A stretch of DNA of 8,863 nucleotides from Spirochaetaceae bacterium (GTDB lineage: Bacteria > Spirochaetota > Spirochaetia > DSM-27196 > SLST01), in NCBI GenBank assembly GCA_007129695.1, contig SKVA01000009.1, forward strand, positions 1 to 8,863. The letters run 5' to 3'. Positions 1-6,002 of the stretch are shown piece by piece. Under the pieces are notes generated by a model, which was not told where the DNA came from, did not search any database, and worked only from the letters and a program-made list of their open reading frames with translations. How positions within the stretch are numbered: position 1 is the first letter of the stretch; every line of letters begins with the position of its first letter. A program made the translations under genes and the position numbers.

Positions 1-464
1 AAGCGACCGACGATCGCTTCGGATTCTACTGCGCGACCGAAGTCACCGGCGGCATCTCCAAGGCGAGCGCGACGATCATCCTGCGTGACTTCGACCACGA
101 CATCGTCGAGCGCAGGATCGACTACCTGAAGCAGCTCGCGCGCACGATCGAGGGCAGCTTCCCGGGCGGGAAGGTCGACGTCGACGTCGATCGCCAGTAC
201 CTGAACATGGCTGATTTTCTTGCACCGCATCCGCAAGTCCTCGATCGGGTCTGTAAAGCGATCGCGGCGACCGGGATAGAGCCGATCATACACCGGATTC
301 GCGGTGGCACCGACGGCGCACGGCTGAGCGAGCGCGGGATCCCGACCCCGAACATCTTCACCGGCGGTCAGAACCTTCACGGTCGCTACGAGTGGATCGC
401 GCTTCCGGCGATGGTACGGGCGTCCAAGACGATCGTGAACCTGGTTCAGCTCTTCGCCGGCTGA
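1..464 (+). CDS. pepT: Peptidase T (tripeptide aminopeptidase), C-terminal part; 5' end outside window
   Basis: Cytosolic zinc aminopeptidase of the M20 family that removes the N-terminal residue of tripeptides. The reading frame is open from base 3 and ends at TGA 462-464, giving about 153 residues of a family usually near 410. The end matches peptidase T closely: a DFDHD segment like the RDHDR of the E. coli protein, then an NMADFLAPHPQV stretch, the signature IRGGTDGARLSERGIPTPN, and FTGGQNLHGRYE. The His in NLHGRYE (codon 378-380) corresponds to the last zinc ligand of the family (His379 in E. coli PepT). The other zinc ligands lie upstream of the window. The frame is intact to a normal C-terminus, so this is a window-edge truncation rather than a broken gene. 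It has no evident functional link to the envelope genes downstream. Confidence 0.94.
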   Translation, partial: ATDDRFGFYCATEVTGGISKASATIILRDFDHDIVERRIDYLKQLARTIEGSFPGGKVDVDVDRQYLNMADFLAPHPQVLDRVCKAIAATGIEPIIHRIRGGTDGARLSERGIPTPNIFTGGQNLHGRYEWIALPAMVRASKTIVNLVQLFAG

Positions 465-480
465 CGCCCCCACGGCGTCA
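462..480 (+). terminator. Small hairpin overlapping the pepT stop codon (possible weak terminator)
   Basis: TGACGCC (462-468) and GGCGTCA (474-480) form a perfect 7-bp GC-rich stem with a 5-nt loop. The stem begins on the stop codon itself. No T-run follows; the nearest T-rich bases are at 501-504. It is therefore not a canonical intrinsic terminator and may be a weak or factor-assisted stop, an mRNA 3'-end stabiliser, or chance. Confidence 0.3.
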
Positions 481-530
481 CCCTCAAGGCACGCGTCGGC
501 TTTTGCGCGGTTTCGTGCTATACTTGAGGG
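481..530 (+). repeat. 8-bp inverted repeat flanking the promoter and ending at the start codon
   Basis: CCCTCAAG (481-488) and CTTGAGGG (523-530) are exact reverse complements separated by 34 bases. The right arm is the purine-rich TTGAGGG immediately before the GTG start at 531. The left arm lies upstream of the TATACT element, so only transcripts reading through from pepT would contain both arms. In those transcripts the stem would cover the start region. Function is inferred only. Confidence 0.3.
516..524 (+). promoter_or_regulatory. Extended -10 promoter element TGCTATACT upstream of the 531 lipoprotein
   Basis: TATACT (519-524) is preceded by TGC (516-518), the extended -10 arrangement that can work without a good -35 box. 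No convincing -35 hexamer lies 16-18 bp upstream. With usual spacing the transcript would begin near 531, the first base of the GTG start codon, so a message from this promoter would be essentially leaderless. Confidence 0.5.
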
Positions 531-2531
531 GTGCGGAGTGCAGGGCTCGCATCCATCGCTATTCTCCTCCTGCTTTCGGCGTGCGACAGCGGTTCGCTGT
601 TCCGATCTGCTCCAGGAGATCCTTCTGCGCTGAGTATCGCGACGGTGTCGGCGGGGACACGACTGGAGCCCGGGGCGGCGGTACCGGTCCGAGTGACCCG
701 TGGCGCGGAGTACACCGGCAGCCCGGATCTTCCCGACTCGGTTCTGGTCGAGCTGTTTGATCTCGACGGTGAGCTTCTTGCCGAGTCGCGATTCGAGTCG
801 GTGGATAGCGCGGCCACGCTCCCGCTCGTTGAGCTGCCCGACCTCGACGCCGGCGCGTATCGCCTTCGCGCGACCTACTTCGACGGGGACACGGTTGTCG
901 CGACGAACTCCGTCACCGTGTTCATCGTCGCCGGCGAGTTCGCTATCCGGGGCCTCACGACCTACCCGGCGAGTTCGCGGCCCGGCGCCGACAGTCTTCT
1001 GAGCGCCACCCTCAGGATCCCTGACGGGGTTGATCCCTACCTGGAGTGGCTGGTCGACGGCACGGTTGTGCGATCCGGTCCGCACAGCGAGACCGGTTCC
1101 ACCATCGCGATCTCGGCGCCGGTCGCCCAGGGGATCTATACGGTCCGGGTCAACCTCTACCCGCTGTGGGACCCGCGGATCGACTTCGCTACCGTCGAAC
1201 CGGTCGCGACGTTCCGGAGCGAACTCGTCGTGTCGAGCGCGCCTGTTCGTTCCGCGTCCGACCTTGGGCCGCCCGAACGCTTTTTCGCGCTCTACCATCT
1301 CCAGGGCACGTTCGAGGAGAGCGGGAGCCGCGCGGGCATGTTCCCGTCGATCTCGTTCGCCGGCCGGCCCGATCCCGCGCTGTCGCTTGCTGCGCTCGAC
1401 GACGTATTCGGCTACCGGTTCGACGGGTCGGCCGCGTTGGTCCTGCCCGGCGTTGCGTGGCCGGTGATCGACGGCGCGCTTGCTCCGGCTTCGTTCACGC
1501 TTCGCGTGCACGCCGAACCGGCCGCTGACGATGCGGTGGCCGACGATACGGCCGCTGACGATGCGGGTTCGGGCGCGGGCGCTGAGTACCAGACAATGGT
1601 ATCGATGCACGTGGCCGAGTCGCCTATCGCGCGGCTGCTGCTCGACGACTCCGGAAGAATCGGCCTGGTGCTCCACGGATGGTCGCTACCGCTGTGGTCC
1701 GCGCATCCGGTCCTGATTCCCGGGCAGTCGCAGCGGATTACCGTCGCCCTGGTTCCCGACGGCGATCGAGTCATCGTTCAGTTCCGTGCATCGGACAGAC
1801 TGGTGTCATCCGATATAGGCGCGCTGCCCGATCTGTCGGCGATACCTGGTGTACGCGTTCGCCGCGACGACTCCGGCTGGGGCCTCATAGAGGGTGAGAC
1901 GCGGCTTGGCGCGACAACCGGTGGCTTTGTCGGGATCATCGACGACTTCGGTGTACGGTTCCGGAGCGACCGTGGCGACCCCGCGGCCGACGCATCGATG
2001 TTTGTCGACAGTATGGCGGCGTACCACGAAGGGCGTGTCATTTTCGCCGACGGGTTCGATACGGCTGATCGACGCGTAGAGGTCGACACCGACGGCGGCG
2101 TGGAGTGGACCGGGTCGTCTATGCTTCTGAACGCCGGAGGATCGTTGCGGCTGCCACAGCCAGCGGGCGTCGGCACGCGCGTGCTCAGGATCGAGTATGA
2201 CGGTGACGGTGAGTTCGGAGTCGCGATCGCCGACGGCCGACAGATCACCGTAGACCGGGCAGCGAGCCCGCGCGCGGTGCTCCGTCTGCGGTTCGCGCCG
2301 TTGGGTGCCGTGAATGAGCCGGACGGCGGTTCGGGCGCGCAGGAGCGGACAGGCTCGCACGATGAGCCCGAGATCAGGGTGCTCCGAGACGGTTCGCTGC
2401 AGGTCACCGTTCGCGTTGCGGCTACCGCCGATGGGGCGACCGACTCGGCGTCGACCGTGACGATCACCCGCCGTCAGACCGCCGATGGCCCGATCGAGAT
2501 CCGTAGCGTACTCGCGTTCCGCGACGAGTAG
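531..2531 (+). CDS. Large lipoprotein with N-terminal Ig-like domains and a LamG-like domain
   Basis: Predicted 666-residue lipoprotein. GTG 531 is the only usable start: an in-frame TGA sits at 525-527 and no other ATG, GTG or TTG precedes the lipobox. The signal peptide ends in L15-S-A-C18, so Cys18 should be lipidated. Residues about 30-130 and 132-230 look like two beta-rich Ig-like modules. Residues about 294-478 resemble the concanavalin A/LamG fold: GYRFDG at the start, then ASFTLRVHAEP, and the closing GGFVGIIDDFGVRF typical of LamG-3 domains. An Ala/Asp-rich repeat (331-345) sits in a surface loop. The rest is a further beta-rich region beginning near FADGFD. Such modules usually bind glycans or proteins at the cell surface or in the periplasm. 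No catalytic motif was seen. It has its own putative promoter and is followed by a 20-bp palindrome. Confidence 0.85.
   Translation: MRSAGLASIAILLLLSACDSGSLFRSAPGDPSALSIATVSAGTRLEPGAAVPVRVTRGAEYTGSPDLPDSVLVELFDLDGELLAESRFESVDSAATLPLVELPDLDAGAYRLRATYFDGDTVVATNSVTVFIVAGEFAIRGLTTYPASSRPGADSLLSATLRIPDGVDPYLEWLVDGTVVRSGPHSETGSTIAISAPVAQGIYTVRVNLYPLWDPRIDFATVEPVATFRSELVVSSAPVRSASDLGPPERFFALYHLQGTFEESGSRAGMFPSISFAGRPDPALSLAALDDVFGYRFDGSAALVLPGVAWPVIDGALAPASFTLRVHAEPAADDAVADDTAADDAGSGAGAEYQTMVSMHVAESPIARLLLDDSGRIGLVLHGWSLPLWSAHPVLIPGQSQRITVALVPDGDRVIVQFRASDRLVSSDIGALPDLSAIPGVRVRRDDSGWGLIEGETRLGATTGGFVGIIDDFGVRFRSDRGDPAADASMFVDSMAAYHEGRVIFADGFDTADRRVEVDTDGGVEWTGSSMLLNAGGSLRLPQPAGVGTRVLRIEYDGDGEFGVAIADGRQITVDRAASPRAVLRLRFAPLGAVNEPDGGSGAQERTGSHDEPEIRVLRDGSLQVTVRVAATADGATDSASTVTITRRQTADGPIEIRSVLAFRDE
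1521..1565 (+). repeat. Three 15-bp tandem units encoding A-x-D-D-x
   Basis: GCCGCTGACGATGCG occurs exactly at 1521-1535 and 1551-1565. The diverged unit GTGGCCGACGATACG lies between them (1536-1550). The units are in frame and encode AADDA-VADDT-AADDA, an acidic insertion in a loop of the LamG-like domain. Unit length divisible by three means copy-number change would lengthen the loop without a frameshift. Confidence 0.85.
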
Positions 2532-2545
2532 TCGTCGAGCCGGTG

Positions 2546-2565
2546 CACCGCGGCGCGCCGCGGTG
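2546..2565 (+). promoter_or_regulatory. Perfect 20-bp palindrome, candidate operator or hairpin
   Basis: CACCGCGGCG (2546-2555) is followed directly by its exact reverse complement CGCCGCGGTG (2556-2565). It begins 14 bp after the stop of the LamG lipoprotein and ends 23 bp before the TATACT element of the next gene, just upstream of where the -35 box would be. No T-run follows it, so an intrinsic terminator is unlikely. It could bind a dimeric regulator at an activator-dependent promoter, or fold as an mRNA 3'-end hairpin. Confidence 0.5.
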
Positions 2566-2588
2566 TAGAAGCGGCTCCCCGAGCCCGT

Positions 2589-2594
2589 TATACT
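2589..2594 (+). promoter_or_regulatory. -10 element TATACT of the envelope operon
   Basis: TATACT is identical to the -10 hexamer upstream of the 531 gene. There is no TGn extension and no good -35 hexamer 16-18 bp upstream, which would fit dependence on a factor bound at the adjacent palindrome. The expected transcription start is near 2600-2601. That favours translation from GTG 2617 over ATG 2599. Confidence 0.45.
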
Positions 2595-2607
2595 CGCAAT
2601 GGCGACT

Positions 2608-2613
2608 GAGGGG
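2608..2613 (+). promoter_or_regulatory. Ribosome binding site GAGGGG that decides the start of the barrel protein
   Basis: GAGGGG lies just before GTG 2617; counting from its GAGG core the spacer is 5 nt. The longer alternative start, ATG 2599, has no Shine-Dalgarno sequence and sits only 4 nt after the -10 hexamer. GAGG-type sites also precede the genes starting at 5356 and 8776. Confidence 0.5.
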
Positions 2614-2616
2614 TTT

Positions 2617-4008
2617 GTGACGGCGATACATCGAGCTACTGTGTGCGTGCTGGTGCTGCTGTGCATCGGCGCGGCAGGCTATGGACAGGATTTCTCCCGA
2701 CGCGAAGAGATCGCGATCTTCCGGTTGAGTTACTACGGCCAGCCGGTCTTTTCGCCGCCTGTCGGCGTTGAGGTGAGAGTCGTCGGGCGACGCGGTTCGC
2801 TGACCGTATCGGTGCGAGGCACCGGCAACCCCGAGTACGACCAGTTGTTCGAGCGCGCGTTCGGCGCGGTCGACGAGCAGATCCGCAGCGTCTTCATCAA
2901 CCTCGGCCGGTTCAGCGTGATCGGAATGGAGCAGCGACTCACGCAGGACAGCGTGAGCGACTTCATATCGGTGCTGAGCGACTACCAGTTTGAGCGACAG
3001 GATCTGCCCGACGCGGTCCTGCTCGGTCAGCAGGCGTTCACCGAAGCCGACTTTCGCGCCCTGTCCGGCGGGTTCATCGTCGTGGTTCCATCGGTGAGTT
3101 GGTACGACCTGCGGCGGCTTGAGGACGGCCGGTTCCGTGCCGATATCGAGGCGTCGTTCACCTTTGTCGACGTCCAGAACAGAGAGACGTTTTCCCAGTT
3201 CTTCGTGTCGACTTCCGGGGTCAGCGCGAACGCTTCGCAAGCCGTCCGCGACGCGGTCGATGCGATCGCCCCGGAGCTCTCGTTCAGGGTCAGGGGGATG
3301 GACCGATTCCGGATCCGAACAGGGGTTCTGGACGTCGCCGGGCGCGACGTGATCATCGAGTTCGGTCGGAACATGGGGCTGCGTCCCGGCGAAGAGTACG
3401 CGATCGTAGCCGATCGCGTCCTTCCCAACGGGCGGATCGTGACCGCCGAGACCGGCCTGCTGGTTGTGCGGGAGGTGCAGAACGACGTGAGCTACGCACG
3501 CGTACTCTACGCGCGCCCGGGCGCACGGGTCGGTGATCAGCTGCGCGAGGTACCGCGCCGCGGGGTAGAGGCGCAGCTCTACTTCGATCTGATGACCGAC
3601 GGGGCGACGAGCCTCGCCTACCTGATCGGCCTGCGGGCGGTGCCGTCGCGCGGATTCTTCGCGGGGCGACCGTACGCCGCGTTCGAGATCCCGGTCCGAT
3701 CCGGTCAACCGACCGGAGGGTTGCCGATGAACGTCGTGCTCGGCGGTGAATGGAACCTCCTCATCGGACGCATCCGGCTCACACCGTCGGGCGGGGTCGG
3801 ACTCGGCGGCGGTATCGCGCCCGGAGACGACCAGCCACGCTTCTACGCGTCGCATATCGGCGCGATCGCGCGCTTGACCGGGAGTTTGCTCCTCACGCGC
3901 GATATCCTCGTGTCTGTGCAGACCGGCTACGGGCTGTGGGCCGATCTGACCGGACGCGACGACTCATACGGTGGTCTGATCGTCGGCGCCGCGGTTATCT
4001 TCAAGTGA
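2617..4008 (+). CDS. Exported CsgG/FlgT-like protein with a C-terminal outer-membrane beta-barrel
   Basis: Predicted 463 residues from GTG 2617; ATG 2599 would give 469. Residues 1-24 form a signal peptide with a hydrophobic core (VCVLVLLCIGAA), probably cut by signal peptidase I near 19-24. Residues about 25-228 have CsgG/FlgT-middle-domain features: a helix leading to LGRFSVIGMEQRL, a strand FIVVVPSVSWYD, and FVDVQNRETFSQFF, where the family has a strand plus a tight turn. Residues about 233-310 resemble the FlgT C-terminal SH3-like domain (MGLRPGEEYAIV, then GLLVVREVQNDVSYARVL and GARVGDQL). Residues about 318-463 show roughly eight alternating amphipathic strands ending in VIFK, a likely small outer-membrane barrel with Phe next to last. 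It is the first gene of a tight operon. The inferred role is an outer-membrane anchor for the downstream lipoproteins; no characterised homologue is recognised. Confidence 0.82.
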   Translation: MTAIHRATVCVLVLLCIGAAGYGQDFSRREEIAIFRLSYYGQPVFSPPVGVEVRVVGRRGSLTVSVRGTGNPEYDQLFERAFGAVDEQIRSVFINLGRFSVIGMEQRLTQDSVSDFISVLSDYQFERQDLPDAVLLGQQAFTEADFRALSGGFIVVVPSVSWYDLRRLEDGRFRADIEASFTFVDVQNRETFSQFFVSTSGVSANASQAVRDAVDAIAPELSFRVRGMDRFRIRTGVLDVAGRDVIIEFGRNMGLRPGEEYAIVADRVLPNGRIVTAETGLLVVREVQNDVSYARVLYARPGARVGDQLREVPRRGVEAQLYFDLMTDGATSLAYLIGLRAVPSRGFFAGRPYAAFEIPVRSGQPTGGLPMNVVLGGEWNLLIGRIRLTPSGGVGLGGGIAPGDDQPRFYASHIGAIARLTGSLLLTRDILVSVQTGYGLWADLTGRDDSYGGLIVGAAVIFK

Positions 4009-4018
4009 GTGGGGAGCT

Positions 4019-5338
4019 ATGAACGTACGACTCGGTATCCTGACGCTGATTGTTCTTGCCGCGCTGTCGGCGTGCGCAGGCGGGCCTCCCGCGTCTCCTG
4101 CTACCGATGACGTCTATCTTGGCGTCGGTCGTGGGGCGAGCCTGGGCGCTGCGGTGAACGCCGCCAAGATGGACGCCGTGCGCAACGCGGTAATCGATCT
4201 GATCGGCGCCGATGCCGAACGCGCGCACGCCGCGCGGCTCGAGGACGTACTCTATTCGACGCGCAATCCGAATGCATTCGTCTTCAACGAGACGATGGAA
4301 ACGCTTCGCCGGGACGGTTCGCTCGCCGACGGCGATCTGCGGTACGAGATCAGCATCCGTGTGAACGTCCCGGCCGTGCGGCGCACGCTCGACGCGAACG
4401 GTATCGGGTCTGGTACGCGAACCGCGGCCGTTGCCCCCGGATCAACCGGTGCTGCCGGCGAGGCCGAGGGCTCCACCGCTGTCCGCCCGGCCGGCGCCGA
4501 CACGACGATCGAACCGGCCGACTATCCGGCGGTCACCGACGCCGAGCGGCGTTTCATCAGCCGGTATGTCGGCACGATGACCTACATGGTTTACTTCGAC
4601 GACCGATCGCTCGGCGATCTTGGCGACGGGCTCGTCGACCGGTTTACGATGCAGAGCGGCGTCGCGCAGGCGAACAGCTTCCTGGTCGGTCAGGGGAAAC
4701 TGGTCGTGGACGCCGCGCAGGTCGAACGGCTCAAGGAAGATCAGCGGCTGGTGTACGAAGAGTCGGGCCAGGGTGTGACGCTGCTCCAGTGGATCGCGCG
4801 ACGCCTGAACGCCGACGTCTACATCGAGATCGACGCGCAGGTGTCGACCCGCACCAGCGGCCAGGGGCACAACGCGATCGCCGCGGTGACGCTCAGCATG
4901 TACGAGACGTCAACGGGACAGATCCTGGGATCGATCGTCCGTCGCAGTCCGGAGACGTTCAGCCGGACGAGCGACGCGGACGCGGTCAGGAACGCGCTGC
5001 AGAGCACCGTGTTCCAGGCGATGCCCGACGCGGTAGCGATGTCCCGGCGGCAGATGGAGCTCGCGCTGACGCGCGGCATCCGCTACGAGCTGACCATTCA
5101 GCGGCCCGCCGACGCCCGCACGATGTCGCGCTTCAGGACGGAGATGCTTGCGGTTACCCGCGGGATCGACACGATCAGCTCGGCGCCCGAAGAGATACGG
5201 TACGCGGTGTTTTTCATCGGTGGCAGCGACGACCTGGTCGATCTGATATTTGGCGTGTCCGACCGAGTCCCGGGGCTTGAGTCAGTGGATCTGGTATTGA
5301 GCCGGGGTCGATCGATCACGTTCGACGCCGGACAGTGA
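4019..5338 (+). CDS. Lipoprotein with LPP20/FlgT-N-like and CsgG-like domains
   Basis: Predicted 439-residue lipoprotein, 10 bp after the barrel gene, with GGGGAG just before ATG 4019. The signal peptide ends in L16-S-A-C19. Residues about 31-125 start VYLGVGRGASLGAAVNAAKMDAV, an alanine-rich helix of the kind opening LPP20 and FlgT N-terminal domains, and end in a strand, RYEISIRVNV. A low-complexity Ala/Gly/Thr linker spans about 128-165. Residues about 180-439 begin YVGTMTYMVYFDD. They contain VDAAQVERLKEDQ, LLQWIARRLNADVYIEIDAQV and VTLSMYETSTGQILGSI, in the order seen in CsgG-like domains: a helix, a 'present in this compartment' strand, then a strand with a TG turn. The last ~80 residues look like a separate alpha/beta module. 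It probably sits on the periplasmic face of the outer membrane. Family assignment is by eye and tentative. Confidence 0.82.
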   Translation: MNVRLGILTLIVLAALSACAGGPPASPATDDVYLGVGRGASLGAAVNAAKMDAVRNAVIDLIGADAERAHAARLEDVLYSTRNPNAFVFNETMETLRRDGSLADGDLRYEISIRVNVPAVRRTLDANGIGSGTRTAAVAPGSTGAAGEAEGSTAVRPAGADTTIEPADYPAVTDAERRFISRYVGTMTYMVYFDDRSLGDLGDGLVDRFTMQSGVAQANSFLVGQGKLVVDAAQVERLKEDQRLVYEESGQGVTLLQWIARRLNADVYIEIDAQVSTRTSGQGHNAIAAVTLSMYETSTGQILGSIVRRSPETFSRTSDADAVRNALQSTVFQAMPDAVAMSRRQMELALTRGIRYELTIQRPADARTMSRFRTEMLAVTRGIDTISSAPEEIRYAVFFIGGSDDLVDLIFGVSDRVPGLESVDLVLSRGRSITFDAGQ

Positions 5339-5355
5339 GTAGTAGAGGGGGAGTT

Positions 5356-5988
5356 ATGAAGGGTATACGTGGGATCACTGGGTTGGTGTTGGTGCTCGGA
5401 GTGCTCGCGTCGTGCGCGAGTCGCCCCGATACTCGACCGGCCGAAATAACGCGGCCGAGTTTCCGCATCATCGAGCACAAGAACAGCACGCTTGGTGGAG
5501 ACATTCCCGACTGGACCAGCATGGACATCGGCGAACTCGAGGCCGACGAGCGGTTCGAAGGCCGGTACGTCTTCCGGTTCGAAGAGACCGGCCGCAGCCT
5601 CGCGGGCGTCCGGACGGTGTCGGACAACATGAACGCGCCGGCCGAAGTCGCACGGCTGATCAGCATGCGGGTTGAGCAGGTATTCGCCGGTGCACAGGTC
5701 GGCGATCAGGACTTCGTCGAGACCTACTTCGAGAACGTGGTGCTCACGTTGGCGCAGACCGACGTGAGCGGGCTGCGCAAGTACGGCGACTTCTGGGTGC
5801 TCAAAGAGTACATAAACCAGGACGGTAGTGCCGGTCGCCAGGAGTACGCGTACTACTCGATCTACACCATCGAGCGGAGCATCGTCGCCGAGCAGATCCG
5901 CCGTGCGATCGACGGCCTCGAGGCCCAGACCGAAGAGGAACAGACCGCTCGGCAGCGCGTCCGCCAGATCATGGAGCGCGGGCTGTAG
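5356..5988 (+). CDS. Small lipoprotein, possibly LPP20-related
   Basis: Predicted 210-residue lipoprotein. ATG 5356 is preferred because GAGGGGGAG (5345-5353) lies directly upstream. An in-frame GTG at 5335 overlaps the previous stop codon and would add seven residues ahead of a normal signal peptide. The signal sequence MKGIRGITGLVLVLGVLASC ends in the lipobox L17-A-S-C20. The mature part has a polar N-terminus, an IPDWTSMDIGELEADERF motif, and an aromatic-rich segment, GLRKYGDFWVLKEY, followed by YAYYSIYTIER. It ends in a charged helix rich in Glu, Gln and Arg. The 'PDW' near the N-terminus and a closing strand followed by a helix recall LPP20-type lipoproteins, but the match is weak. Its position between two LPP20/CsgG-like lipoproteins, 17 and 14 bp away, suggests a partner in the same assembly. 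Confidence 0.83.
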   Translation: MKGIRGITGLVLVLGVLASCASRPDTRPAEITRPSFRIIEHKNSTLGGDIPDWTSMDIGELEADERFEGRYVFRFEETGRSLAGVRTVSDNMNAPAEVARLISMRVEQVFAGAQVGDQDFVETYFENVVLTLAQTDVSGLRKYGDFWVLKEYINQDGSAGRQEYAYYSIYTIERSIVAEQIRRAIDGLEAQTEEEQTARQRVRQIMERGL

Positions 5989-6002
5989 GCCGGGACGGTT
6001 TG

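Noticed and set aside
174..191. Three GTCGAC/T hexamers in a row
   Set aside because: They encode VDVDVD within peptidase T and look like ordinary codon use in GC-rich DNA.
2546..2565. Intrinsic terminator for the 531-2531 gene
   Set aside because: The hairpin is strong but followed by TAGAAGCGG rather than a T-run, so it is listed as a palindrome of unknown role.
2641..2664. Possible lipobox (VLLC) in the barrel protein signal sequence
   Set aside because: The residue before Cys is Leu, whereas lipoboxes need Ala, Gly or Ser there; a signal peptidase I site and a C-terminal barrel fit better.
1778..2666. Overlapping minus-strand open frames under the LamG lipoprotein
   Set aside because: No recognisable motif or ribosome site; the + frame has a lipobox and coherent domains.
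2464..3855. Long open frame of 463 codons on the minus strand, opposite the beta-barrel gene
   Set aside because: Its translation is rich in Arg, His, Asp and Pro without domains or a signal sequence. It runs across two well-supported + genes and the palindrome, and is typical of the antisense frame of GC-rich genes.
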